Below, one piece after another: positions 25,840 through 37,715 of a DNA stretch of 64,000 nucleotides; position 1 is the first letter of the stretch; the number at the start of each line of letters is the position of its first letter. Both the position numbers and the translations under genes were made by a program. The DNA is from Candidula unifasciata (lineage: Eukaryota > Mollusca > Gastropoda > Stylommatophora > Geomitridae), in contig CAJHNH020008455.1 of the NCBI GenBank assembly GCA_905116865.2, forward strand, positions 2,096,790-2,160,789, given 5' to 3'. Below the pieces are notes generated by a model. It saw only the letters and a list, made by a program, of their open reading frames with translations, ran no database searches and was not told where the DNA came from.

Positions 25840-28387
25840 CTATCTACATTTAAACATTTGTTTGCAGTAATTTGTTGTTTGCGTTTTAGAAAAAAACTCT
25901 TCAGCGGGTTTCCTCTCCAATTTATATTTAGTGCAGTTTATTATATAATGCTCTAGTGTATTATCTTGAAAGCAGTCCAGACATAGTGGAGATGTAAATT
26001 TCTCTGGGTGCCACCCTAATCTAGCTCTCCATAGTAGTTTTTTAGCTGGAATTTTCAGTTTGTCCCGTACCTGTGTGTTAAGGCTGGGCTCTTTAAGGTT
26101 GTTGTAGGCATCTCTGCCATTATTGCTCCCTTGCCATTGTAGTTTCCCCATTTTAATTATATGTCGTTTGATTATGCTGGTCCTTTCAGTTTTTCCGAGT
26201 CCTACATCTACTAAAACATCACATTTTGCTCCATTTTTGGCTGCTATGTCAGCTTTTTCATTGCCTATTACATCTCTGTGTGCTGGTACCCATGCAATGG
26301 TGACTTGGCATCCTTTATTCTTGAGCTGAGTTGTTAGATTTAGGATTGTCTCTTTAACATCTGGTCTACTGCTAGTTTTATGTTTTTAACGTCTGCACCG
26401 AGGACAATGAATCTGTCAGTATGGTAAATTTAGTTGGAGGTTTATTAATTACCATCTCTAGTGCCTTCATTATGCCGACTAGTTCTGCTGTGCATACTGC
26501 CGCATGATCTGTTATTTTATATTCTCTTTGTATATTCCACTGTGGGATTATTACTCCTGCTCCTACTTCTCCTGCTTCATTCTTAGATCCGTCAGTGTAT
26601 GCAACCAGATTGTCTGATCGGATCTGGTCTATGTATTCTTCTGTTATTGCTTTGGCTTCAAATGTTTCAGTATTCTTTTTAATAATTTTCATCAGACTCA
26701 TGTCTGTCCTGGGCAGCTCTAGTCTCCATGGAGGGATTTGAGGGATAAACCTAACGCTTGCCTCTAGAGTCCTAGCTAAGTCCTCATCATCGTTAATTTC
26801 TAGTGCGGCGTCCCAGGCTGCTGGTCTCTGTATGTCTCTGACCGGCCTGTCACCTAGGTGGGTAATGTTATGATGAAAAGCGTCTGAAGCTGGGTGTCTG
26901 GCATCGTTGGCCGCTTTCATCCAATAGCTATAAGTAAGTTGTTTCCTTCTGAGGTTAAGCGGTGTGATGCCTAGTGCTACCTCCATGGCCTCTCTTGATG
27001 TCCCTTTACCAGCGCCCATGATGGAAGTCAGGGCTTTGCACTGAATCCTATTAAGTTTGCATTTGCTGTTCTCTGATGCTGATTCGTATACTATGCTTCC
27101 GTATTCCATTTTGCCCCTAACGAAAGCTTTATAAAATTGTATTAGGGTATCCTGGTGTGCTCCCCATCCGTTCCCTTTAATCATTCTCAGCATATTATTG
27201 TACTTTGTACACTTTACTACGAGATCATCGATGTGCTTAGCCCAGGTCATTTGCTCATCCAGAATCATTCCTAGAAATTTCGTCGAACGTGTCCGCTGAA
27301 CTGTTCTACCATTAATTTGAAGTCTCGTTACTTCTGGGTCATAATTAAGCTGTCTTTTAAAGTTGAATATCATGCTTACTGTTTTGTCGACGTTGATTTT
27401 AAATCCCCATTTTCCCATCCAATGCGCAACTTCGTCTAGACTTTTCTGCAATCTTCTCTTAGCGCAGGGGATCTGATTATGGCTGTGGTAGATTGCACAA
27501 TCATCCGCAAATTGAGTTAGTCCTGTGTCTTTTGTTCGTGATGGCATCATCAGGTCGTTTACTAATATACTGAATAGGGTAGGGGATATTACAGCACCCT
27601 GAGGGATTCCATTCACCTGATCAAAAGTTTGTGATCTTTCGTTATTAACTAGTACTGAAAATGTTCTTTCTTGTAGAAAGCTTCGGATATATCTATAGGT
27701 TCTTCCGGTAAATCCTAGTTTAGCTGCTTTATACAAAGCTGCTGGCCGATAGCACTGGTCATATGCCTGTTCCAGATCCAGGAACACTGCCATTGTCTTA
27801 CCTCCTGTTTTAAATGACTTTTTAACATGATCTTCTAATTTTATAATTTGATCTAGGGAGCATCTGTTAGATCTGAACCCTGCCTGAGTTTTGCTAAACA
27901 GGTTATTTTCTCCATGTGGAATGTTATTCTTTTATTGACGATTGTTTCTAATATTTTCCCCAGGTGGGATGTTAAAGATATTGGTCTATATGAGGCTACT
28001 TTTTGAGGGTCCTTATTAGCCTTTTTAATACGTAGGATAGTTGCTTCCTTCCATCTTCTTGGAATCTCTCCCTCTTTCCAGATCTCATTGTAGAAATCAG
28101 TAATCTGTTTAATGGTTTTTGCTGGTAGCATTTTAATTATAGTATAGTTTAGAATATCGGCCCCAGCTGCCGTGTTAGATTTGGCTTGTTTTGCTGTTAA
28201 CTTCTTCAGTAGTTATATCTGCATCTAGGTATGAATTTTCTTCCTTAATTGTGATTTTAGTTGTCATAATCTCTTTATTAAGAGCCGTTCTGTTTTTCCG
28301 TTCTTGTTGATTTAGTTTATTATTGGAACAGACCTCATAGAAGTGCTGTCCGAAGATATCTGCCTTATCTTTATCAGTAATTGCCAC
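25840..28387 (-). mobile_element. I/Nimb-type LINE ORF2: reverse transcriptase, RNase H, Cys-rich end
   Basis: The minus strand reads, from 28387 downward: a linker (SNTAAGADILNYTI), RT block PRRWKEATILRIKK with SYRPISLTSHLGKILE, AVFLDLEQAYD, NGIPQGAVISPTLFSILVND, the active site QFADDCAIYHS, and STKFLGMILDEQMTWAKHI. RNase H follows with all four acidic blocks: VAYTDGSKN, AELVGIMKALE, ILTDSLSSVQT and AHRDVIGNEKADIAAKNG. A Cys-rich end (CLDCFQDNTLEHYIINC) closes the ORF. The main open stretch is 26378-27793. Frameshifts lie near 26380 and 27905, and the 5' part (endonuclease, ORF1) is missing. RT followed by RNase H points to the I superclade. It is the best-preserved autonomous element here. 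Confidence 0.93.
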
Positions 28388-28424
28388 TGTGGGTACCTGA
28401 ATTCAACGCAGAGCCACCTTTATA

Positions 28425-30607
28425 GAAAACTAGCTGTACCCGGCCACGCGTTGCTGTCGCATAGTTTGGCTAAATGGAAATGAAAGAAAATAGAAATCGC
28501 ACGTGTCTAATACAATCATTGTCTGCTCAGATATAGAGATAGTCTTTGATCTCCACCCCACCCCCACCCCACAACTAAATCCACCTACTACCCTCTCCCA
28601 CATCAAAGGTTTTTGGAAAAGAAAGACAATGGAAATCGCACCTGTCTAATATAGTTAATGTCGCAATCATTCTCTGCACATTTATATAGAGATAGTCTGG
28701 TTTTCCAATTTTAGAACACACACCATATAATTGTGTCTTTATATTAGTGGTCGTCTAAATGGTGCTATTAGCACGGTAACAAAAGTGGTTATTTGGTTAT
28801 CACATGCTATAGCTGTTTGTATTTTTATAGGAGACGGAAGTAAAGCTACAACTGTACTTGTAAATAACAAAGTAAGTCGTAAAAAATAGAAAAGCGGAGG
28901 TAGCGTTGGTAAAATATAAACAAATTAGGTAATGAGAACTTGAAAATCACGTGTAAAGCTCTTTAAGTTCTCTTAAATTTAAGTCATTACCCCCTCCCCT
29001 CCCCTCTTCCACCGACTACTGCTCTCTCCCTCTTCGAAATATTTGAAAATCATTACCTGGCGATATTTTGTTGTTGCTGTAACTGACATTGACATCCCTG
29101 TCGATCTGGACTAAAATGGGGAGCAGGAATTGTAATATGTAGTGAATGGGGCTAGTGTAATATTTACCACATCATCCTTCAAGTACCAGTACAACTACTA
29201 AAATAATGTCACTGCTATCTGTGTTACCATCGGAGTAGACAGAGAGTCGTGAGCCAGAAGATTTGGTTCCGCATGGCTGGTCAGGTTAGGATGTATAATT
29301 TCACTTGCCGACAGAAGAACGCTATAACCTTACCGGCGGTCTTCACATGAGAGCACTATGGTGTAACAGCCCAACCACAACTATTACTGCTGCTACTACT
29401 TTAAGTGGGTAAAGCAGTTACTGTGACTTAAAGCTCTCTCAGTAAATAGTTTGCCCCCCCCCCCCCCAAAAAAAAAAAAAAATTCACCGACAACTCTTTC
29501 TCTCATTGAAGTAGTTGGAAGGAAAAAAAAAAAAACACTTGAAAAGCAAATGAACACAGGAAAAAACCACCATAATTAGGAAATGAACGCCATGGTAAAC
29601 AGCACAGCTTAAAATTCCAACGCAGATGAAATAACTAAATCTAAATGAAAATAAATGAAAATCTATAAAATTTCAGCGTAACCATGCAATCGGAAAGTTT
29701 AAAAATGCAATCATAAGTATGCGAAATGGTCACATTTAATTATCAAATGGTTTACCCATTTACTTGTCTTTTTTTTTTTTTTTTATATTAAGGCAACATG
29801 GCTAGTGCTGTCACCACGACAGAGCAGATGAGGATATTATTTTAGTCCAGGGTAAAAAAAAATATTAACTACCGCGGATTCGAACACTGGTCTCTCGCAC
29901 AGGAGCCCAGTGTTCTAACCATTCGGCCAAGCAGCCAATTATTTGGATAAACGAAAAGAGAACTTAACTATTAGATAATTGTGTCCCTACTACTGTGTCC
30001 TGATTAAAACACAATTCAAAACTGCAGGCAATTGTTATCTCGTAGACAGATACTCCAGATATATTAATGAAACGGCACAACAATAGATATCGCACGTGTC
30101 TAACACGGTTAATGAAGTTAATGTCGCAGTCAATGTCTGCGCCGAGGTCGAGATAGTCCTTGATTGCCCCCCCCCCCCCCCATCGAAGGTTGTTTTGAAA
30201 AAAAAAACAGAAAATAGAAATCGTGTTTAATATAGTTATTGTGGCAAATATAAAGATAGTCTTGTTTGCTGTACCTCGACCTACTCTATCTATCAGAGAA
30301 GGCGTTGGCTGCACGTAACTCGCCGGCGAATGGCGGAAGCCTTGCGTTCTGACTACGGCGGCGCATGCGCAATTACTAACGTGGCTATAATTAGAAATCA
30401 CTAAAATTATAAATATTAGTTGCGAATATTATGGCATAAATTGTGGTCACCTATCTCTAACAGTGACAGGTTGAATTTCAAACCACGATGGTTCAAAATC
30501 CGGTATCAAAACAAACATATCCTGAAAATTTCAGCTAAATCGGTTCAGTAGTTTCCGAGTCTATAGGGGGCAAACAAACACACAAACATTGATTTTTATA
30601 TATATAG
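28425..30607 (+). mobile_element. Non-coding RTE-type retroelement, ~2.2 kb composite
   Basis: It starts ACTAGCTGTACCCGGCCACG and ends TCGGTTCAGTAGTTTCCGAG, then CAAACAAACACACAAAC and a TATATATAGAT tail. Both ends are in the style of RTE-type LINEs and their SINEs. The interior repeats a module four times (around 28490, 28635, 30075 and 30210) containing GAAATCGCACGTGTCTAATA. It includes an antisense tRNA-derived SINE and several C/A runs. No reverse transcriptase was found. Confidence 0.6.
29765..29945 (-). repeat. SINE-E: tRNA-derived SINE inside the RTE-type element
   Basis: The minus strand starts GGCTGCTTGGCCGAATGGTT, then GGGCTCCTGTGCGAGAG and a B box GTTCGAATCC. It ends in poly-A (poly-T at about 29770 on plus). 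The tRNA-like part is about 65 bases and its acceptor stem does not pair, so it is a SINE head and not a tRNA gene. Confidence 0.75.
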
Positions 30608-30610
30608 ATT

Positions 30611-30730
30611 ACATCACCTGGGCGCGAATTGTCATGAATCATTTGTTGAACTTCTGATTCTGCAGAGCCCGCTGACCAGTCCCTGTACTCATGGGACAGT
30701 GTGATTGGAACGCTACACAAGACTGATTCT
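30611..30730 (-). mobile_element. LINE fragment (group N), upstream of RNase H
   Basis: The minus strand reads ITLSHEYRDWSAGSAESEVQ then QMIHDNSRPGDVIY. It is collinear with the segment just before YTDGS in the 60175 copy. Confidence 0.7.
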
Positions 30731-30969
30731 TGCTCAGATACTTTGACCCAATCCTCTCTTCACCCAATATTACCAAGCCTGCATCCATGTCTTTTTGTGT
30801 CTTCAGTTTGCGCTATCCAAGACCTATATCTAAGGCTTCATGCAAGAGGTGCTTCTTCTCTGTAGCTACTCTGAGACATGTAATAGTTGTCAATGCAAGT
30901 ATATATCACAGGTTTACAGACTGGTTGGCTCCTCGCAACTTTGTTTAATATATATAGGCAGATATGGTT

Positions 30970-31165
30970 AAAACCTTATATAAGCACATGTACAATTTCT
31001 TTATGCCCTGTTGCGTTGGTAGTCATGTCTATCCACAACCTTCTGTCTCGTGTACTTTCAGTCAACTCTGACACAGTTGATCCTCTATGCCATGATGTCA
31101 AACTGTCATGCACATTTTCTCTTGGTCTCCCTCTGTGACAGATCCTTGTCTTAACAGTCATGGGT
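30970..31165 (-). mobile_element. LINE C-terminal relic (group M)
   Basis: The minus strand reads CHRGRPRENVHDSLTSWHRG and [18 protein letters not shown], nearly intact over about 60 codons. Confidence 0.75.
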
Positions 31166-31393
31166 CAGTACAGACCACAGAGACGGTGGACTGTATGTGC
31201 GTACAGAGCGCTGAGTTGACCGACTGGTCATCATGACGTAGACATGACTGTTTCATGTATGCGTGGAAACTACATTTCATCTCGTTATAGTTGACTGCAA
31301 CAAAGTGTGACTGGGCGTGTTTGTCTTGTTGTGCAGCGTTAAATGGCGACAGGTGTTGTGTTGTCTTTTGTTGCTTAAGTAGTGTTGAACCCG

Positions 31394-31800
31394 ATGCTGG
31401 CTGCAGGGATTTTTATCATGGTAAGGGGAGTCGCAGTCGACTCTGTGGCTAAGTCGATGCAAACGCTTCGTAATGCTAGGATGCCGGGTTCGATCCCAGC
31501 TGCGGGCCATGTGCATTGCGTTGGTTTCAACACAAGAAAGCCGACCGTCCAGAAGCAATGGCAAACTACTGTACGTAAATTTACCTAATTTCTGGGGTTG
31601 GTTCTGCAACATCCTGTAAAGGATGCGCAAATAACCTAAGGGGTGTCGCAGGTTGACCCAGACTAAAATGGGTACCAGGAGGTATGTCAGCGTAATGCTG
31701 ACCACATTACCCAACTAGTGCCGATCGTCTGAAAAAGTACGTATGCTCTTCCCATATACCCGATACGCCTAAAAGGTGTGAAGGATCTTTACTTTTTAAA
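31394..31800 (+). repeat. SINE-B interrupted by SINE-A
   Basis: The SINE-B head piece (GGCTGCAGGGATTTTTATC) is at 31394-31435. The rest (GACCCAGACTAAAATGGGTAC to CGCCTAAAAGGTGTG) resumes at about 31640. A near-identical AAGGGGWGTCGCAG flanks the insert on both sides. Confidence 0.85.
31436..31640 (+). mobile_element. SINE-A inserted into SINE-B
   Basis: Full-length type: TCTGTGGCTAAGTCGATGC, CGCTTCGTAATGCTAGGATG, B box GGGTTCGATCCCAGC, to CTGTAAAGGATGCGCAAA. The ~14-bp direct repeats bounding it mark a target duplication with one mismatch. Confidence 0.85.
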
Positions 31801-31999
31801 TTAAGTGTTGAGGTATTCTGATAAATAGAATCGGGTGTTGATATGGTTTTTTTGTGATGATATCTATCCTTGGCACACTGGCCCCTCACTCGGCAGCTGT
31901 TCTGCGACCCTGGTGAGGTACACAGGCATAAGAAAAGAACGTATCTTGCATAGGTGTGGTTTGCGGACCTGGGAGTTGCCCATGAGAACTGAGTGGCGT

Positions 32000-33260
32000 G
32001 TCTAGTGAATGTAAAGCTAGCACAGACGATGTTTCGGGTAATAGGTGCCCACACAGCGGGAAGTCAACTGTCCTATTGTTTATCTGTGATTTACATTAAA
32101 GAGTGTCATATGTGCTCCGGGGTGTCCGTTTTCAGTGTGTTTTAGGTTAGATCGTCTGTCACAGGCCCACACAGCTGCCACGTACCTTCAATGTCAAATA
32201 GAAGTCGAATACCCTCTGCCTCTCCTCCCCTCCAACGTTCCTACCGTCATGATGTACTCCAGTTTTCTCCTTCTCATCACATGACCAAAGAATGTAGATT
32301 GTCTTTTTCTGATGTGGGCAGACAGTTAGTTTTCTTCACGAGTTACTTTCTTTGAAGACATCCTCATTACAGTTTACATCTGTCCAGGGTATTCTCATAA
32401 TAAAAACAAGGGGCCCTCAACTCACACAGGGATGCTGAAGATATTTACAGCATCATGACACTAATGACCGAGATACTTCTTTAGTTGCGGTAGCAGTTAA
32501 CACACACAGACAGATTTGGAGAAATAAGTTAAGCAGAACTAAATAAGACTAGATCATGGTAAGATGGTGTATTGGAAAATTAAATTAAATTAAAATTAAA
32601 GTAATGTATGTCCATCTGCACTATAACATACATTTAACCCCCCCCCCCCCCTAATCCTCCATCCCAAAAAAACCTATGGCCAAAATTTTCACTTTTAAAG
32701 AAAAGAAAGATTCTGAGAAAATTCGAAACCTGGATAAACAGACACACACAAAACAAAACAAAACGCAGACTAAAAGTAAAATCAAACAAATATATTGGAA
32801 ACAATAAAATAAAGAAAAATGGCATAAATCAATACTTACAATTTAACAGATGCTAGATTTCATGTTTATAAAGGCTCCAAATTTAATGGAAAGGTGAGGA
32901 AAAAATAATGGCATTGAATAGGACACAGTGAGAAACCCCTGTAACAATGTAATTAGAAAGTCTTTCACTGGAACCTATAGGGTCAAAGGAATGAAGACAG
33001 ACCAAAAATACACAGAGAAGAGAGTTATAAATAAGGTGATAAAAAGATGGGGAGGACACCGGGTGAGCTGTATGTGATAGCAAAGGATGGGGTGACTTAG
33101 TGTGAGTTGGTTAAGGACCTGTGCACCGTGGGGGGCTAAATGACAAAAGACAAAAGGCTTCTATAAATTAGCTGAAAATTATCTTTAATCCCGTATTTAT
33201 CGACAGAAAAATAAATCCTTTAAGAAGTTATAATGTTTTCTGGCATGTTTAATTTGATAA
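32000..33260. other. Unassigned stretch with a short LINE relic
   Basis: A piece at 32215-32330 resembles antisense group M LINE sequence (TTCTCCTTCTCATCACATGA). The remainder is AT-rich with a C tract at 32637-32650. No gene was seen. Confidence 0.35.
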
Positions 33261-33264
33261 AGTA

Positions 33265-33537
33265 AAGTAAGTAAAGGTCCCTTTTGCAGGCCTTTAGGCA
33301 CATAGGGCGTACAGGGCTAGAATTATATTTTATAGACCAATCGGCACAAGATGGGTGATGTGGTCAGCATCACGCCGGCCACCTTTACTTTCCGGGACTG
33401 CCCCCGGTACCCACTCAAGGCTGGGTTTACCTGGCAGCCAAGGTCATTTTTGAAAAAATTCCGGCTCCGCCAGGGAGAAAACCCAAAACTTCTGATCCGC
33501 ATACGAGTGTCTAGCTGCTCCGCCACAGCAACTCCCA
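33265..33537 (-). repeat. SINE-B copy
   Basis: Antisense, nearly full length, from CAGGCCTTTAGGCACATAGG through GGTCAGCATCACGCCGGCC to a head ending CGCCACAGCAACTCCC. Confidence 0.85.
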
Positions 33538-33719
33538 ATTCGATAAAGTAGCATATAAAAAAGTTATTCTATACTATACAATGTATTATATTGGAGAAGA
33601 TCAGGTCTTCACATAAGCTTGGTCATATGTTAATAAAATAATTTGACTAAGCCCTTGTTTTTTTTTTTTTTCTAAAAGATATAGAAAAATATTTAGCATA
33701 ATCTAGCAGGTCCTTTGCA

Positions 33720-34030
33720 GACTGTTGCTCACATCACATCATCATCAAGTGTCTTGCTGATTAGCGTGGGTGATCATCAAAAGCGTGTATCAGTTCGTGT
33801 GCTGACCTCCCTCCATGCCATGACAAAAGGCGTTGTCATCCTCTCTATCTTTTTCCGCAGGTTTCCCCAGTGGTCACAGCATGTTTCAGTTTCCTTCTTC
33901 TCATAACATGACCCCCCTACCCTCTCCCAGCAATGACTTTCTTACGTTTATGGCAAATTGTCTTCAAGCCGTCACCTCTTTCAAAACATCTGGGCTGCTC
34001 GTCTTAGCTGTCCAAGGAATTCCATTGTTT
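33720..34030 (-). mobile_element. LINE reverse transcriptase C-terminal relic (group M)
   Basis: Antisense reading gives GIPWTAKTSSPDVLKEVT and a GHVM-like block, as in the conserved IPWTAKxTNxxVL segment of LINEs. Confidence 0.65.
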
Positions 34031-34319
34031 CTTCTATAAAACTACATCTCCCCACAGAATGCCAAAAAAAAAAAAAAAAAAAAAAACTTTTGGTCCTTTC
34101 CTTAATAAAGAATTGAAACCTGCTTTGTCGGCTTGTCCTCGAGTTTACAGCCTGTGAACACAAGGAAGAAGAAAAAGAAGAAGAAGAAGAAAAGGAGAAA
34201 TGAATGCAGGCTGAAAATCTGCCACTAATAACCCAGCAGTTTTGTCATCATTAACAGTTTTAACAATTTATAATGAAGTAACAACAGAAAGTGTAATTAT
34301 AAATTTTCTTTCATTCACT

Positions 34320-34530
34320 TTCAGATTTCTATGCGTGGAATGTTATCTTTTGTATGAATTTCACTGAGTTTGTTTTTTAGTTCACACAACTGTCCTTGAC
34401 GTTTAGATTTCAGCAATTCTTCTAGGCCACCAAGTAGTTTGGCGTAATGTGGTATATTCAGTGCAGTCTCGGAATACATGTCATGTGCATTTCGCTCACT
34501 GGTGCACCAAACCACATGTGTCATTATTTA
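34320..34530 (-). mobile_element. LINE C-terminal relic
   Basis: The minus-strand ORF reads CTSERNAHDMYSETALN, then GGLEELLKSKRQ. The block TGCAGTCTYGGARTACATG matches the relic at 48930-49245. Confidence 0.5.
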
Positions 34531-34537
34531 TGTAAGA

Positions 34538-34775
34538 AGAAACAGGGAGAGTGGCTAGACGCTTGATGCGGATCGGAAGGTCGTGGGGTTGCTCCCTGGC
34601 GGAGCCGGACTTTAAAAAAAAATGACTTTGGCTCCCGGGTGCAGTCCCGGAAGGTAAAGGCAGCCGGCATGATACTGACCACATCACCCATCTTGTGCCG
34701 ATTCATCTATAAAAATATAGGTATAGCCCTATATGCCCTATACACCTAATAGCGTGGAAAAGGGTCCTTTACTTT
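34538..34775 (+). repeat. SINE-B copy
   Basis: Sense copy: GCGGATCGGAAGGTCGTGGG, GGTAAAGGCAGCCGGCATGA, and end GTGGAAAAGGGTCCTTTAC plus poly-T. Confidence 0.85.
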
Positions 34776-34779
34776 TTTT

Positions 34780-35330
34780 TTTAAGAAGAAACAACCACAC
34801 AACTTGCCAATGTAAGCAGAAAACAAACAGATTATGAGCAGTCTCCAACTACAAACAGCCATGAAAACATCACACATTCATAAAAAGGTTCATGTGGAAA
34901 TGACTAGGTGAAATACTAACAATGAAAATGTTTTATTCTACATATAAGATAATTAAAAAAATATTTAAAAAATAAGAAAATTTATTCACTATATACAGAT
35001 ATTATTAATTTTATTAAATTAAAAACATTACAAGGAGGAGTGCATATTGTGTTTTAAAGACTAGATTCAAAGTGAAAATACAAATGTAAGTTCTTACGAG
35101 TGCATGTGGTTATTTGGGAGACATAGCGGCTGGTTGAACTCTATCATATCCAAACAAAGCACCATATATTTCTTGGTGTGTTTTCAAAGATGAGATGATG
35201 TTCTTGTTGCATTCTATCATAGACAAATGTTTTGTTAACCCACTGTATCTGATTTATTAATTTAACCACTTCTATCCTAAATGATCTCTTCCTAACTTCT
35301 TCAGGCCAAAGTATGTATTGCTTTTAAGCT
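34780..35330. other. AT-rich unassigned stretch
   Basis: Nothing recognised. Very AT-rich between 34930 and 35060. Confidence 0.3.
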
Positions 35331-35339
35331 CAGCTACAA

Positions 35340-35700
35340 TGGATTCACTCACTGGCACCTTTCCATCTTTCAAGGCCATAGTGTTATATTGCACTATGAG
35401 GAGGCATGAGACTCACAAGCCCATGACAATGATAGTGTGACTAGCAAAACCTGCCCGTGTTAAGAACGGCCAGGGTTGAAGTTCATCCTCTCCATAGCAC
35501 ACAGCCTGGGCAGTATTGTAGAGACCATATGTTGCTCACGCATCATGATCCCTCTCTCGACCTGCCTTGTTTACTTAAAAGGAAAGGTAACACCAGTACA
35601 TTGGGAACAAAGCAGGCTGCAGAAGCAGAAGGATCACAAGAACAGTGCTCTATCTGTCCACCTGTCAGAGCTTCCTTTCTAGACTAGCTACAAGGGATAT
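35340..35700 (-). mobile_element. LINE 3' relic
   Basis: Shares GCACTATGAGGAGGCATGAG and GACTCACAAGCCCATG with the C2H2-ended LINE relic at 20320, both antisense. The rest (35450-35690) is similar in style but not assigned. Confidence 0.5.
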
Positions 35701-35967
35701 AAGGAGTTAAAATAACTTCTTGGAATTGAACAAGTTAAAAACTAGTACAGGGCATCTAAAATAAACTAGTTCACTTCCATAAAAAATGTCTCTTTAGGTT
35801 TAATAAGTCAACTATTTTTAGCATTTCGTATGTCATTTTGGAACTAATTCATGTTATTTTTTCTGAAACTGCTGTATTAAAAACATTGTAAGTGAAAACT
35901 ATGGTGGGATAAGAAATTATAACACTTACATTTATACTGTAGAAAAATAACGTTGGTTTAGTTAGTG

Positions 35968-36137
35968 CAGCGGTTCTCAACCTGCGGGTTGCAACCCTTT
36001 TGGGGATCAAATGATCCTTTCACAAGGGTCGCCTAAGACCATCGGAAAACACATATTCGTTAAAGTTATGAAGTGGTCGTCACTACATGAGGAACTGTAT
36101 TAAAGGGTCGCTGCATTAAGAAGGTTGAGAACCACGG
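35968..36137. mobile_element. SPIN-like hAT MITE
   Basis: 170 bp. The left end CAGCGGTTCTCAACCTGCGG and right end AAGGTTGAGAACCACGG form terminal inverted repeats. Inside are TTTCACAAGGGTCGCCTAAG, ACCATCGGAAAACACATATT, and CATGAGGAACTGTATTAAAG then GGTCGC. These are the conserved blocks of SPIN (hAT superfamily) non-autonomous copies as I remember them. The flanks AGTTAGTG (35960-35967) and AGTGAGTG (36138-36145) are an 8-bp duplication with one mismatch. SPIN elements are known for horizontal transfer among tetrapods, triatomine bugs and the snail Lymnaea. Confidence 0.88.
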
Positions 36138-36149
36138 AGTGAGTGCATC

Positions 36150-36640
36150 CAACAGGTAGCCTGTCCTTTGGAGAACGTCGGTCTCATAACAGCTCGCCTG
36201 AAAGAAACTCAGTCTCACCAGCATTTCCTACCCAAGTTGTCACTTATATCCTGTGCTGATCTTCGTGCTGGTTCGTACCTTCTTTCCTGGTGCCATTCCA
36301 TCTACTATGTTATTACTATTTTATTTTTCCAGTCTGCCGCAGCTCTTGATATGGCCAAAATATTGCAAATTCTGAGACAAGATGCTGTTTACTAGGCAAT
36401 CTTCCTTGCTGTTCAGATCTATTAGGATGTCAGTAGTTTTCTTCTTTGCCCATGGTATTCTGAGAATCTTTCTATAGCATTACGCTCAAAAGCCACTATT
36501 TTATTCCCTAATGACTGGGAGAGAGTCCATGACTCAAATTCATATGTTGCTATGGGAAAGATGCAGGCGACTTTGATTTCCTTGCTGGTGCTTAACCAAA
36601 GACTTTTTATGCAATAAATGGTTCTGTTCTAGTCTAATTT
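36150..36640 (-). mobile_element. LINE reverse transcriptase relic (group F)
   Basis: Collinear with 53575-53930. It has CTCGCCTGAAAGAAACTCAG, GATATGGCCAAAATATT and GTTCAGATCTATTAGGATG. Confidence 0.6.
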
Positions 36641-37154
36641 GATAACGAACATCACAGCACTTGGCGCATTCCATTGAGCTCCATGTTCTTATCTTTAGCA
36701 GCCAGGGCAGAGTTCCAAAACCAGTGGTGCAAGTTGCAGTCCGGTTACATGTTCCTGTTGCTTTATCTCTGAGTGTTGAGTATTTGGTCAGATCCCTTGG
36801 TCACTTCCTATCACTTTTTACAGACAATTCTTTCTACTAATGCACTTATGTATTGCTCATATGCCACCAAAAAGCCTCGATCAGTTAAGACTCTTCGATT
36901 TTTTTGGCCAAAACAATAAAAAAATGTTTTATTTTCTGTCATATGTTTTTGAAGTTACACTCTTTTTCAGTTTCAAAATTTAATAATCCACAGTAATTTA
37001 AATTCAAAAAATTGTGCACAGCTTCACAGAAACAGCACAAAGGAAAGATAAATGGAAGGACACATATTCAAGAATGTGCTGATTGATTTAAATTAATGAA
37101 TTCTTATGGACATTGACCGAAGAACATGAAAGAAAACTGACTGCCTGTGAAATT

Positions 37155-37400
37155 AGATGTTTGAGAAAGGCCATGAAAAAAAAACAATCATCTGAGAAAT
37201 AAAGAAATTGAAAGAACTATTGGGACAACACCCATAATTAAATGCACTGATGAAAAACAAAGACTGAAATGGTTTGGCCACTTAAAGGGATTGAATCCAA
37301 TTATGCCAGAAACAAGAGGGTACAACATGAAAGTAGAAACACTAAGAGGTAGGGAATGACCAAGAAGCAGATGGACTGAAGGAGTCACTGATATCTTGAG
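37155..37400 (+). mobile_element. LINE C-terminal relic
   Basis: Reading plus gives CLRKAMKKNNHL, EIERTIGTTPIIK and QRLKWFGHLKGLNPIMPETR. The WFGH motif and following basic region are typical of LINE ORF2 ends. Confidence 0.7.
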
Positions 37401-37579
37401 ACTTCACAACTAATTAGTCTACTCTTAGGACATGCTTTCTGGGGAGGCAGTGGGTCAATTCTTGCTGACTTTAAAGTGACTACATTAAGGTATTTATAAA
37501 TTGTTTGAACAAAAGAAACAAAATAATAATATATGATAGTTATACAAAGTATGTGATGCTTACCTGGCTCTATCTGAAT

Positions 37580-37715
37580 TTGATGGGGGAAGTAAAGGCA
37601 GCCAATGTAATGCTGACCAAATCATGCATCAAGCGTTGATTGGTTTATAAAAATATGGTCAAGCATCTGATGCTCAGTGTGTCGTTGGTATAAAAAAAGA
37701 GTCCTTTACTTTTTA
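37580..37715 (+). repeat. SINE-B 3' part
   Basis: GGGGGAAGTAAAGGCAGCC to AAAGAGTCCTTTACTTTTT. The head is missing. Confidence 0.6.

Noticed and set aside
29880..29945. tRNA-like sequence on the minus strand
   Set aside because: D-loop and B-box features are present, but the acceptor stem does not pair and a poly-A-tailed body follows, so it is a SINE head and not a tRNA gene.
29964..30401. 145-codon minus-strand ORF
   Set aside because: Lies wholly inside the RTE-type non-coding element, across C and A runs, with no protein motif.
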